Source: a bacterium (GTDB lineage: Bacteria > Armatimonadota > Zipacnadia > Zipacnadales > Zipacnadaceae). Taken from it: a DNA stretch of 64,000 bases. Location: assembly GCA_030602615.1 (NCBI GenBank), contig JAUVZM010000003.1, positions 37,707 to 101,706 on the forward strand, in the 5' to 3' direction. Position 1 is the stretch's first letter. Every line of letters begins with the position of its first letter. The notes under the pieces were generated by a model. The model worked only from the letters and a program-made list of their open reading frames with translations, did not search any database and was not told the origin of the DNA. Made by a program: the position numbers and the translations under genes. Below are positions 16,478 to 24,836 of this stretch, in pieces.

Positions 16478-16834
16478 TCAACTCAAGACTGCTTTGGCCT
16501 GCTCGACCACGGCATCAAAGGCCTGGGGCTCTGCAACAGCCAGGTGCGCCAGTATCTTGCGGTCAAGCTCGACACCGGCCTTGCGCAGGCCACCAGTTAG
16601 CTGACTATAGGTCAGGCCGCGCTGGCGAGCGGCTGCGTTGATGCGGGCAATCCACAGCCGGCGGAAGTCGCGTTTTCTGACGCGCCGGTCACGCCAGGCG
16701 TAGTTGCCCGCCCGCATCAGTGTCTCCTTGGCACTGCCGAAAAAGCGGTGGCGACCGCCCCAGTAGCCCTTGGCTTGCTTGAGTACCTTCTTATGCCGAC
16801 GGCGTCGCGTCGGCCCGGTTTTCGTTCGTGGCAT
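16478..16834 (-). CDS. rplT: 50S ribosomal protein L20
   Basis: A 118-residue primary-binding ribosomal protein, needed early in 50S assembly. The sequence [37 protein letters not shown] and the segment [20 protein letters not shown] are diagnostic. It is last in the infC-rpmI-rplT operon, the universal gene order. In many bacteria L20 represses its own operon; no operator could be verified here. pheST, often next, is absent. Confidence 0.97.
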   Translation of the reverse strand: MPRTKTGPTRRRRHKKVLKQAKGYWGGRHRFFGSAKETLMRAGNYAWRDRRVRKRDFRRLWIARINAAARQRGLTYSQLTGGLRKAGVELDRKILAHLAVAEPQAFDAVVEQAKAVLS

Positions 16835-16886
16835 ATTCAGCTAACCTCTGAGTTTTTTATCTGACTGATCCGTCCAGGCGGTTGTT

Positions 16887-17090
16887 CTATTCATACGGCA
16901 GCAAGTCCGCAACGTGCTTGGCATCCCCAGCGCTGACTTCCTCGTCGTGACTGAGCCGCCGCTTGCGGTGGCGGGACTTCTTGGAAAGCAGGTGGCCCTG
17001 CCCGGTCTGCCGATGCATTAGCTTGCCACTGCCGGTCACCTTCAGGCGCTTGCTGGCCGCTTTTCTAGTCTTCATTTTGTTCTTGCCCAT
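16887..17090 (-). CDS. rpmI: 50S ribosomal protein L35
   Basis: A 67-residue basic ribosomal protein: MGKNKMKTRKAASKRLKVTGSGKLMHRQTGQGHLLSKKS. The track start adds 18 non-homologous residues; ATG 17090 with GAGGAG 9 bases upstream is the real start. Between infC and rplT on the same strand. Confidence 0.96.
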   Translation of the reverse strand: MGKNKMKTRKAASKRLKVTGSGKLMHRQTGQGHLLSKKSRHRKRRLSHDEEVSAGDAKHVADLLPYE

Positions 17091-17192
17091 AGCTACTGTC
17101 TCCTCAATTCTCCCTGGTGCGCAATCTGACGCCCAGACTAACACCAGCCTGGGCGCGAGTTAGCTCGTTTGCCTAGCTATGATGATGAACAG

Positions 17193-17714
17193 TTACTTGC
17201 TACTGTCGGGGCGGAGGATCATGATCATCTGGCGCCCCTCCATATGGGGCGGCGAATCGATTACTCCGGCCTCTTCGCATCCGTCAATGAACTTTTGAAG
17301 CTGCCGCCGGCCCAGATGCTTATGGCGCAGTTCCGGGCCGCGGAATATTATATTAAGTTTGACGTGATAACCATGCTCCAGAAATCTCACAGCTCGCTTG
17401 AGCTTAAAGTTGATATCGTGGGTTTCGGTGTTGGGGCGGACCCGAATAGTCTTTAGTCCGCCGCTTTTGGACTTCTGAGCTGCTTTCCTGGCCTTCTCCT
17501 GCTCGTAGCGGAACTTGCCGTAGTCCATTATGCGGCAGACCGGCGGGTCAGCACCAGGAGCTAGCTCAATGAGGTCAAGCTCTTGCCTTTGGGCCTCCGT
17601 CCGCGCCTGCTCGATGGGCATAACACCGATCTGCTCGCCTTCGGGGTCAATCAGGCGCACCTGCGGTGCCCGGATCCGTTCATTAACCCGATATTTTTTG
17701 CGACTTATGAGCAT
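17193..17714 (-). CDS. infC: Translation initiation factor IF-3
   Basis: A 173-residue factor that binds the 30S subunit and enforces start-codon choice. The N-terminal domain (VNERIRAPQVRLIDPEGEQIGVMP), the basic linker (RYEQEKARKAAQKSKSGGLKTIRVRP) and the C-terminal domain (VKLNIIFRGPELRHKHLG) are all present. The ATG at 17714 lies only 3 bases from AGAGG, while an in-frame ATA two codons later has ideal spacing. Because infC in other bacteria uses rare starts to regulate itself, this is worth noting, although the Met-x-Ile-Ser start matches the family. It heads the operon behind a near-perfect promoter. Confidence 0.95.
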   Translation of the reverse strand: MLISRKKYRVNERIRAPQVRLIDPEGEQIGVMPIEQARTEAQRQELDLIELAPGADPPVCRIMDYGKFRYEQEKARKAAQKSKSGGLKTIRVRPNTETHDINFKLKRAVRFLEHGYHVKLNIIFRGPELRHKHLGRRQLQKFIDGCEEAGVIDSPPHMEGRQMIMILRPDSSK

Positions 17715-17779
17715 TCACCTCTGCTGCCAGCAGCCTTTTCCGTTAAATAACCCGACCATTCCCCTATCATAGAGGTGTA

Positions 17780-17808
17780 ATAATAGCATTGTCCGGTACG
17801 GATGTCAA
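17780..17808 (-). promoter_or_regulatory. infC operon promoter
   Basis: Minus strand: TTGACA, 17-base spacer, TATTAT, about 65 bases before infC. One mismatch to consensus in total, fitting a highly expressed ribosomal operon. Confidence 0.85.
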
Positions 17809-17839
17809 GAGGGTGACACTGGCAACACCCCCCCAACGT

Positions 17840-19054
17840 CTACAACATACAACACTTCTTGTATTTCTTGCCGCTGCCACATGGGCAGGGGTCGTTGCGC
17901 CCTACATTCTCATAATCAACAGCCGCGTCTCTCTGTTGGGCCAGCCAGCGGCGCGCCCGGCGCTCAAGCTGCTGGCGGCTGTACGCGAAGAACTGCTGAT
18001 AACCAGCGCACAGGTAGCTGGGCACAGAGGCATCGTCGGAATATGCCAGGCGATTCTTTGGGCAGCCGCCTCGGCATATCCACAACCACTCGCACTCCTG
18101 GCACTTTTCGCTTAATTCCGATTTGCGCTGGGCAAACTGAGCAAATCTTTCTTGCTTCACCAACTCCCGTAGCGGCGTCTGCCTCAGATTGCCCAACTTC
18201 CACTGCGGTTCGACGAAAAAGTCACAGCAGTAGACATCGCCGTTGTGCTCCACCACCACATAGCTGCCGCACTGCTCGCGCAGCTGACACGAGGGCGGCT
18301 GGGCGCCTGCGTAGATCGTCATCAGATCGTCGAACAGCCGCACGTGCACCTGCGGTTGAGCCTCCTGCGACCACAAGTCAAGAATCCCGCACAGAAAATC
18401 GCCCCAATCATGCGGGTCAATGGAAAAATCAGCCAGCTTGCCGGTGGCAGGGTCATTCTCAACCAGCGGAATGAACTGCAGATATTCCAGCGCCAGCTCC
18501 TCAGTCAAATATGTGTAGACTTCCTCAGGCCGGTGAACACTGACCGGCGTGACCATCGTCAGACAGTTGTGCTCCACGCGGTGGGCCTGGAGCCTGTCCA
18601 GTGCGGCGATGACCTGCTCGTGGCTGCCCTTCTCGGAAGGATAGATGCGAAAGTGGTCGTGGATCTGGGGGGAGCCGTCAATGCTGATACCAACCAGGAA
18701 CTTATACTCGGCCAGGAACTGACACCAGTCCTCATCCAACAGGATGCCGTTTGTTTGCAGGGAGTTGGAGACCCGCTGGCCGCTTCGCCCCAATTTCTGC
18801 TGATAGTCAACCACCCGCCGGAAAAAGTCCAGCCCCATCAACGTCGGCTCGCCGCCCTGCCAGGCAAAAGCGACCTGCTCGCCACTCATCGCCATATACT
18901 GGCCGATGAACTCCTCCAGCACCTCATCGGACATCCGGTGACGGGGGCTGTCCGGATACAGCTCCGCCTTCGGGCGGTAGAAGCAATACGTGCAGGCCAG
19001 GTTACAGTCCGGCCCGACCGGCTTGACCAAAACTCCAATATCTTGAGCAGGCAT
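17840..19054 (-). CDS. Anaerobic sulfatase-maturating enzyme (radical SAM, SPASM)
   Basis: This enzyme converts the active-site Cys (or Ser) of sulfatases to formylglycine using S-adenosylmethionine radical chemistry. Of 404 residues, the [4Fe-4S] motif is CNLACTYCFY near residue 18, followed by WQGGEPTLMG and NSLQTNGILLD. The C-terminal SPASM region carries the clustered Cys (CQLREQCGSYVVVEHNGDVYCCDFF, CQECEWLWICRGGCP) for two auxiliary clusters. The last 20 residues (GRNDPCPCGSGKKYKKCC) are a SEC-C zinc motif, a known add-on in this family. Its evident client is the CSPSR sulfatase at 7840. There is no good Shine-Dalgarno; the promoter lies so close that the mRNA may be nearly leaderless. 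Confidence 0.93.
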   Translation of the reverse strand: MPAQDIGVLVKPVGPDCNLACTYCFYRPKAELYPDSPRHRMSDEVLEEFIGQYMAMSGEQVAFAWQGGEPTLMGLDFFRRVVDYQQKLGRSGQRVSNSLQTNGILLDEDWCQFLAEYKFLVGISIDGSPQIHDHFRIYPSEKGSHEQVIAALDRLQAHRVEHNCLTMVTPVSVHRPEEVYTYLTEELALEYLQFIPLVENDPATGKLADFSIDPHDWGDFLCGILDLWSQEAQPQVHVRLFDDLMTIYAGAQPPSCQLREQCGSYVVVEHNGDVYCCDFFVEPQWKLGNLRQTPLRELVKQERFAQFAQRKSELSEKCQECEWLWICRGGCPKNRLAYSDDASVPSYLCAGYQQFFAYSRQQLERRARRWLAQQRDAAVDYENVGRNDPCPCGSGKKYKKCCML

Positions 19055-19065
19055 AGCGAATAGAT

Positions 19066-19094
19066 ATTATATGTCCTTTTCCGACGGCGGTAAA
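19066..19094 (-). promoter_or_regulatory. Promoter very close to maturase start
   Basis: Minus strand: TTTACC, 17-base spacer, TATAAT, with the -10 ending 11 bases before the ATG. Transcription would start about 4-6 bases from the start codon, leaving no room for a ribosome site. Confidence 0.55.
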
Positions 19095-19223
19095 GCCGGC
19101 AGCCAGTGACGGTCAGGCGATGCTGCAAGGAAGCCACAATCGTCTGGTCAAGGGGAGTGACCGGGTGGGCGTTGTTGATAGGAGCTTTTGGTGCCGCTGG
19201 AGTAGGCTTGGTGGCGCTGTGGG

Positions 19224-19418
19224 CTATTCGCATCCTGCGGGGGGGCTATCTGATCCACTCATGGTGTCCGCAACGCTGCTGACCTGGGTATCGACAGCGC
19301 TGCCCAGTTGTCCCCAGGTCGTTACACATGCTGCGGCAATCAGCATCAACAGCAACGTATATTCCACAGTGGTCAGCCCCGCCTCGTCAGTCCACAGTTC
19401 CTTGATTCTCTGCAGCAT
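19224..19418 (-). CDS. Flp/Fap-type pilin, orphan copy 1
   Basis: A 64-residue class IVb pilin: a short basic leader, then DEAGLTTVEYTLLLMLIAAACVTTWG, where Gly-(Leu/Ala)-x-x-x-Glu-Tyr marks prepilin-peptidase cleavage and the start of the helix. The tail is short and polar. The track ORF (209 aa) is a spurious extension; ATG 19418 starts the pilin, with AGGAG directly before it. No tad/rcp assembly genes are in the window. A relative lies at 33869. Role: adhesion pili or a structural small pilin, inferred. Confidence 0.8.
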   Translation of the reverse strand: MLQRIKELWTDEAGLTTVEYTLLLMLIAAACVTTWGQLGSAVDTQVSSVADTMSGSDSPPAGCE

Positions 19419-19556
19419 CTCCTGGCCTGCTCTCGTGATATGCGTCCGGCGGTCCGGCAGAGATGGCTTTGCAAGTGTATAATCGGTCGTTGGGGCAAGG
19501 TTCTTTACAGCCCAGCATCTGGCTTCTCGGGCTTTTCCATCCGCCGCCACCGGCGC

Positions 19557-19585
19557 GTGACAGCATTTGTGACATAATGTAGAAT
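19557..19585 (+). promoter_or_regulatory. Promoter of the TPR-type membrane protein
   Basis: GTGACA, 17-base spacer, TAGAAT, one mismatch in each box, about 95 bases before the ATG at 19683. Confidence 0.65.
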
Positions 19586-19682
19586 AAGAAGCGTAGAATG
19601 TGCGGTTTGCTGCTAGCCGGGCCGAATCAGGCAGAGTCTGCTGGAACGTACCAATGGAGTGCGAGGAGGGGGCAAGCAAGTT

Positions 19683-21410
19683 ATGAAGGCAGCCAAACTC
19701 ACTGCCATCTTGTTGGCAGCCGCCATAATGCTGCTGGTGGCAGTGCCGCAACTGCGCGGCACCCTGGACCTTCTGCGGTACAATCCTCTTACCGGACAAG
19801 GCACATGGCTGAAAAAGGCCGAAGTGGAGCGGGTGGTCAAGCAGCACCCACAAGACCCGCGGATGTGGCTGGCTTTCGCCGAGTGCGGCGCCAGCTCACA
19901 GCGGGGGACTGTGTGGGAGCGCACGGGGCCGTGGGACCAGTCCTGGTCGCCCCGGCCGGCGTATGAAAGAGCAATCTCGCTGGCCCCCGACTCCCCAGTC
20001 CCGTATTCGCGATATGCCATATACCTGCTGGCCGACACCGGCGTGCTAACCCGCGAAGAACGTGGTGTTGAGAGGGAAGAAGAGTTCCAGCGAACTGCCA
20101 CCCAGGTTGCCAATCTACGCGAGGCCGAGAGCCTGCTGCAAAAAGCCGGCGCGCTGCAGTCGGACAATGCTGCCTGCGACTATCTGCTCGCCTATATCTA
20201 TCTGGCCCAGCATAAGGACGAACAGGCGTTCGCCGTCTTGCGCCAGGGCATCAGTAAGCCTCGCTGGGACACATACAGCCAGGTCGCAGCCACTGCCGTT
20301 CTCCGTCTGCTGGACGCCACTGGCTCAGCTTCGCCGCTGCTCGAGACCCACGCGTTGAATATAGCAGTGTCCAACGGTATCCACATCACTGCCAAGTTGC
20401 GGAGTTTATCGTGGACACTTAGCGGCATGGGCGAACGCTCGCAAAACAGCGCCCAGCACCAGAAAGCCATTCTGTGTTACGAGGCGGCAGTGCACTTGGG
20501 TTACGTCATGCGCAAAGATGCCTATACCGTGATCGACGGCCTCGTTGCTATCGCGGTAACAGCTATACCTTCAGGACCTTTTCTTTCCGAAGAGGAACGG
20601 CAAAAGATACTGAACGAGACGCAGAAGCAGCAGCAATACTTCGACCGCCAGCAGGACGAGCGCATGAGGCGCATGGAAGAGGCGCGCGTTGCCAACTTCG
20701 CTGCCTACATGCGCACCCACGGCCGGGCCGACCTGGCTGGCTTTTACCAGAAAGAAGTGCAGGCCGCCAACCAGTGGCTAGAGGAATGCCGCGCCGCAGC
20801 GGACACCGAAGTTTCTCCTGCGATCTTCTTGTACGGATGGCCGCGCTACAGCCGTCTCCTATGGCTACAAACCGGGCTGCTGCTGGCTCTATGGCTGTTG
20901 GTAGGACTAATCTCACTTGTCGTGCGATACTGGCGCGAGCCGCGTGCCGGCCTTGCCTGGCCTTGGTGGCAGTGGCTGCTGCTGATCGGCGTTCTGTTGG
21001 TGGGCATACGACTGGTGGCCCCGTGGGCAGAGCTGCATGTGTACTCATACTTCTATGCCCAGCCCTATGCCTATCCTATCTACATGCCGGCGGCAATCTT
21101 CGGCCTGTCATTGACAATTGCGGCCTGGCTGGTCGCGGCATTGGTGGTGACGCTGGTAAAGCGCGCCCGGCAGGTGCCTGCCCAGCGCCTCGGCAAAGCC
21201 CGAACTTATCTAGCGACTCTGCGCATGCTGGTGCCCGTTACCTTCGCAGCGCTCTTCTTGCTGTCCGTCATTTCTCTGTGGCCAGCGTGCCAGAGCATCA
21301 AGCCCTGGCGCGACCAAACCCGCGCCGAGATTCAGCAGGGCGAGGTGCACTATATGGGTATCGGTGCTACCAACCCCACGAAGCACGAGCCACCTGATCC
21401 TGGATATTGA
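19683..21410 (+). CDS. TPR-like protein with C-terminal membrane domain
   Basis: Function not recognised. The 575 residues comprise an N-terminal membrane helix (AILLAAAIMLLVAVPQL), a long helical region (about residues 45-290) with TPR-like signatures (AYERAISLAPDSPVPYSRYAIYL, AESLLQKAGALQSDNAACDYLLAYIYLAQHKDEQAFAVLRQGI), a charged coiled coil (KILNETQKQQQYFDRQQDERMRRMEEARV), then four membrane helices (about residues 390-545). The architecture resembles envelope scaffold proteins that count or dock partners. ATG 19683 is preferred over the track's GTG, which lies within the Shine-Dalgarno GAGGAGGGG. Single-gene unit behind its own promoter. Confidence 0.75.
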   Translation: MKAAKLTAILLAAAIMLLVAVPQLRGTLDLLRYNPLTGQGTWLKKAEVERVVKQHPQDPRMWLAFAECGASSQRGTVWERTGPWDQSWSPRPAYERAISLAPDSPVPYSRYAIYLLADTGVLTREERGVEREEEFQRTATQVANLREAESLLQKAGALQSDNAACDYLLAYIYLAQHKDEQAFAVLRQGISKPRWDTYSQVAATAVLRLLDATGSASPLLETHALNIAVSNGIHITAKLRSLSWTLSGMGERSQNSAQHQKAILCYEAAVHLGYVMRKDAYTVIDGLVAIAVTAIPSGPFLSEEERQKILNETQKQQQYFDRQQDERMRRMEEARVANFAAYMRTHGRADLAGFYQKEVQAANQWLEECRAAADTEVSPAIFLYGWPRYSRLLWLQTGLLLALWLLVGLISLVVRYWREPRAGLAWPWWQWLLLIGVLLVGIRLVAPWAELHVYSYFYAQPYAYPIYMPAAIFGLSLTIAAWLVAALVVTLVKRARQVPAQRLGKARTYLATLRMLVPVTFAALFLLSVISLWPACQSIKPWRDQTRAEIQQGEVHYMGIGATNPTKHEPPDPGY

Positions 21411-21433
21411 TCGGCTCCGGGGTGGGCAAGCAC

Positions 21434-23044
21434 TCACAAAGCCGCCGCGTGGCGGCCGGCGTTTGGGTCGCCCGCCGCGTAGATAGTGCCAGTATCCGGG
21501 TCAAGGTAGATCATAACCGGGCTGGCAATGGCCTCGGAGGTGGTCGAAAGACTGTGGCCGCGACTCTCCAGCTCACTACGGACCTCACCGGGAATATCAC
21601 AGTTGACCCGTAAGCTGCCCGGCGCCTTAAAAGCACGATCCCGGTCCGGATCAGAATCAAACGAGTTTTCCATATGATCGGTGTTAAAGCGCGGCTGGGT
21701 CACCGCCTCTGCTGGCATCATACCAAGCTCGATGTGATTAAGCAATACGTTCAGAGTGGTCTGGTCCTGGAGATCGCCGCCGGCCACACTGATAGCCACA
21801 GCCGGCTTGCCGTCTCTGGTGACCAGGGTGGGCGTCAGGGTGATGCAGGGGCGCTTGCCTGGCTGGATGCAGTTGGGATGCCCGGCGGTGGTGTTCAAGC
21901 ATCTGAGCCGATTGCCCTGCACGACTCCGGTCCTTGGGTCGGGCTGATTTTCCGCCAGGTTGCAACTGGGCGTGGCTGCCACCACATTTCCCCAGCGATC
22001 AGCGACCACACAGGTGGTCGTATCAGAAATCGGAGTCCTGACTGGATTCTCGTCGGGCGAGGGCATATCTGCAAGCGCATTCATATCGTAGGGGTCACCG
22101 GGACGGCGCTCCAGCGATGCCTGGCCCATATCCAGCAGTGTACGGCGGATATCGGTATATTCGCCCGAAAGAAGCTCAGCCAGCGGAACACTGGCAAAGT
22201 CCGGGTCGCCGTAGTACCTGTCGCGGTCGGCATACGCCAGCTTCATCGCCTCGGTCAGCAGGTGGATGTAGTCCGGCGAGAGGTGCCCCATCTGTGATAG
22301 ATTGTAGCCCTCGGCAAGTCGCAGAACCTGACAGAGCACCGGCCCCTGGGTCCAGGTGTTGCACTTGTGCACGACATAGCCCCGATAGCTAACTGAGACC
22401 GGGTCCTCGACAGTGGTCGCGTGATGCTCCAGGTCGCGCTTGCGCAAGAACGAACCGACGTTCTGGTACCAGACTACCAGGTCATCGGCTATATCGCCCT
22501 TATAGAAGCGGTCGCGGGCCGCTCGCAGTTTCTCCTCGCGGCTGCCCGGTGTCTCCTGCTCACGCTGGGCCATCTTGCGCAGCGTCGCCGCCAGCTTAGG
22601 ATGCCACCAACTTTCGCCGGCATCCAGCAGAGCCAGCGCTGGCGCCACCACCTCCGCAAAACTCCTGGTCCCGTATAGCTCCAGGACTGTTAGACACAAG
22701 TGGACAGTACCCGGCGTGGGCATGGCTCTATAGCTGCCTTCATCGGGGATCCCGTTGGCGTAGTACCAGTCAATAGCGCTCTGATCCAGCGGCGCCCGCC
22801 CCATGCCACACAGAACTTTTACCTCCTGACGGCTGGCGTCGTAGATGATTAGAGGAATCTCCCCGCCAATAGCACACCAACCATAATCTGTTACCGTCAG
22901 GGCAAACAACGTTGCCGCCGCCGCATCAGCGGCGTTGCCCCCCTGCTCGAGCAGATGGATGCCTGCCGCGACCGCTCCACTTCCTCCGGCAGCTACTGCC
23001 CCTGCTTGGCCTGAGGCTTGCCAGCTTATTGCGTTGTCTTTCAT
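21434..23044 (-). CDS. Gamma-glutamyltransferase family protein
   Basis: A 536-residue Ntn-hydrolase of the GGT / cephalosporin acylase family, which cleaves gamma-glutamyl amides or related bonds after self-cutting at a Thr. The start AAGGSGAVAAGIHLLEQGGNAADAAAATLFALTVTDYGWCAIGGE is typical. The predicted nucleophile is in SDTTTCVVADRWGNVVAATPS near residue 340. LTPTLVTRDGKPAVAISVAGGD fits the small subunit. There is no signal peptide, so it may be cytoplasmic. GGAGG 5 bases before ATG 23044 sets the start. It is divergent from the MttB-like gene across a region with a perfect palindrome. Confidence 0.87.
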   Translation of the reverse strand: MKDNAISWQASGQAGAVAAGGSGAVAAGIHLLEQGGNAADAAAATLFALTVTDYGWCAIGGEIPLIIYDASRQEVKVLCGMGRAPLDQSAIDWYYANGIPDEGSYRAMPTPGTVHLCLTVLELYGTRSFAEVVAPALALLDAGESWWHPKLAATLRKMAQREQETPGSREEKLRAARDRFYKGDIADDLVVWYQNVGSFLRKRDLEHHATTVEDPVSVSYRGYVVHKCNTWTQGPVLCQVLRLAEGYNLSQMGHLSPDYIHLLTEAMKLAYADRDRYYGDPDFASVPLAELLSGEYTDIRRTLLDMGQASLERRPGDPYDMNALADMPSPDENPVRTPISDTTTCVVADRWGNVVAATPSCNLAENQPDPRTGVVQGNRLRCLNTTAGHPNCIQPGKRPCITLTPTLVTRDGKPAVAISVAGGDLQDQTTLNVLLNHIELGMMPAEAVTQPRFNTDHMENSFDSDPDRDRAFKAPGSLRVNCDIPGEVRSELESRGHSLSTTSEAIASPVMIYLDPDTGTIYAAGDPNAGRHAAAL

Positions 23045-23177
23045 CAAAACCTCCCAATTATCTTATGCTTAACATACTCTGTCCCTCTACTCCCGTCAAG
23101 CCGATAGTGGCAAACTACCACGCCCCAGGCCGAACTTACCTCCTCGACATTTTCCCGCGTATGTAGTAGCGTACACT

Positions 23178-23201
23178 ACGAGTAGTATTCAAACTACTCG
23201 T
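23178..23201. promoter_or_regulatory. Perfect palindrome, candidate operator
   Basis: ACGAGTAGT-ATTCAA-ACTACTCGT, a 9-bp perfect inverted repeat with a 6-base centre, lies between the divergent GGT-like and MttB-like genes. Further ACTAC/GTAGT pieces flank it on the left. It looks like a repressor site for one or both genes; it could also be a small hairpin. No regulator gene is nearby. Confidence 0.5.
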
Positions 23202-23225
23202 AATCTACAAGAAGAGGAGAGCAGC

Positions 23226-23312
23226 ATGCGTCTGCGATTGTTGTTGCCACAGAGCATATCGGTAGTGGTACAGCTTTGCGGGGTGCGACATTACGATATT
23301 GAGGTGAGATGA
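23226..23312 (+). CDS. Possible 28-residue leader peptide
   Basis: A short ORF with AGAGGAG upstream reads MRLRLLLPQSISVVVQLCGVRHYDIEVR. Its stop (TGA) ends 1 base before the ATG of the MttB-like gene, whose Shine-Dalgarno (GAGGTGA) is inside it. This arrangement suits translational coupling. It is too short for the ORF track. It could also be chance. Confidence 0.35.
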   Translation: MRLRLLLPQSISVVVQLCGVRHYDIEVR

Positions 23313-23313
23313 A

Positions 23314-24801
23314 ATGCTCAGGGGCGTTCTGAAGGTCATAGACAAAGAGCAGATGGACCGGCTTCATGAGGGCATACTTAATGTCCTGGAGAATACCGGG
23401 CTGCGCATTCGCGGCCCGGCGCTGTTAGAGGCGCTGGCTGGTGCCGGATGCAGGGTCGACTTCGAGCAGCAGCGGGCCTGGTTTCGGCCGGATCTGGTGG
23501 AAAAGCAGATTGCAGCTCAGCGTGGCCGCTACAAAATGGTGCGCTCGTCGCTGTGGTATGCCTTCTGTCGTAAAATGCCCGAAGAGGATGTGGCTTGGCC
23601 GGACGAATTCTCTGTAGATTTCGGCTGGGCCACGCCGCAGATCTATGACTATCCGACCGGACAGTATCGCCAGGCTACCCGGCAGGATCAAATCGAGATG
23701 ATCAAGCTCGGCAATGCCCTGGATGAAGTCAAGGCTATCAATGCCCCGTTCATCTGTGGCGATTTCGATCCCAGGATCGAGATCATCGAATCTGCCCGCC
23801 TCCTTCTGTTGAACACCAGCAAACCTGGATGGGTCGGTACAAGCTGTGCCGCGGAAGTCAAGTACCTGGCAGAGCTGGCCGCGCTGGCCACAGACGGCGA
23901 CGAGGAAGTCCTTCGTTCAGCGCCGCCTATCTTTGTGAGTGCCTACTGTACCAGCTCACCGCTGAAAATCGACACCCGCTCCTGCGAAGTCCTTACCGAG
24001 GCGTTGAAGTACAAGTTTCCTGTAAACTTCGCCCCCATGCCCATCTTGGGAGGCACCACGCCCGTCACCCCGGCTGGCAGTGTCATCATTGCCGCGGCGG
24101 AGATTCTGGGTGGCATCACAGCGGCCTCACTGATTGATCCGGACGTATACTACTATGCTAGCAGCATAACTGGCGAGATGGATATGAAGACCACACAGGT
24201 CTGTTATGCGACTCCGGCAGCTATCCTCACCGATGCCGCCTTGCATCAACTATTTCGCTACAAATATGGTCTGGTGTTGAATGTGGAGCCGGGATATGTG
24301 GAAGCCAAATGTCCGGGGCTTCAAGCAGCGTTTATGAAAACCTATCGGCAGATGGCACTTGGGTGCACTACGGCCTCCTCTCTGCCCATCGGCGTACTGG
24401 ACAACGCGGCGGTGTTCTCGCCCACTCAGGCGATGATTGATCTTGACCTAAACAAAGCGATATACAAGTTCGCCCAGGGAATAGAGGTCAACGACGAGAC
24501 GATGTGCCTGGATTTGATTAATGAACTCGAATTCGGCGAGAAGAAAGGCGCATACATCGAAACTGAACATACTTTCAAGCATTTCCGTGATGTGCTGTGG
24601 GATCCCAAGTACTTGGACCGGACATATCGCAAAAAAACTTCTCTGGAGCCAGCCACCCAGGAATCAAAATTACTGGAGAAGGCCGATCAGACCTGGCGGG
24701 AGCTTGTAGCGTCGCAAGAGCCTCCTGAGCTTGCTCCCGAATTCGTAGCCGAGGTAGACCGGATCGTAGCAGCAGCGAGAAAGGAATTGCTCGGGGAATA
24801 G
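23314..24801 (+). CDS. MttB-family methyltransferase, non-pyrrolysine
   Basis: A 495-residue TIM-barrel protein of the trimethylamine methyltransferase (MttB / glycine-betaine methyltransferase MtgB) superfamily. It would move a methyl group from a quaternary amine to a corrinoid protein. Family traits are the N-terminal LHEGILNVLENTGLRIRGPALLEALAGAGCRVD, the central GGTTPVTPAGSVIIAAAEILGGI and the late GYVEAKCPGLQAAFMK. The frame is open without an amber codon, so it lacks pyrrolysine and should not act on trimethylamine itself. No corrinoid protein or activator is adjacent. The UroD-like gene at 32045 could be a partner, but that is inference. GAGGTGA precedes the ATG. Confidence 0.88.
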   Translation: MLRGVLKVIDKEQMDRLHEGILNVLENTGLRIRGPALLEALAGAGCRVDFEQQRAWFRPDLVEKQIAAQRGRYKMVRSSLWYAFCRKMPEEDVAWPDEFSVDFGWATPQIYDYPTGQYRQATRQDQIEMIKLGNALDEVKAINAPFICGDFDPRIEIIESARLLLLNTSKPGWVGTSCAAEVKYLAELAALATDGDEEVLRSAPPIFVSAYCTSSPLKIDTRSCEVLTEALKYKFPVNFAPMPILGGTTPVTPAGSVIIAAAEILGGITAASLIDPDVYYYASSITGEMDMKTTQVCYATPAAILTDAALHQLFRYKYGLVLNVEPGYVEAKCPGLQAAFMKTYRQMALGCTTASSLPIGVLDNAAVFSPTQAMIDLDLNKAIYKFAQGIEVNDETMCLDLINELEFGEKKGAYIETEHTFKHFRDVLWDPKYLDRTYRKKTSLEPATQESKLLEKADQTWRELVASQEPPELAPEFVAEVDRIVAAARKELLGE

Positions 24802-24836
24802 CCACATAGCCGAGTATATACGCAAAGAGGATTCAT

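Noticed and set aside
16478-17714. pheST genes expected after rplT
   Set aside because: No phenylalanyl-tRNA synthetase sequence follows; the protease gene lies there instead.
23314-24801. Pyrrolysine-containing trimethylamine methyltransferase
   Set aside because: The frame is open to full family length with no in-frame TAG.
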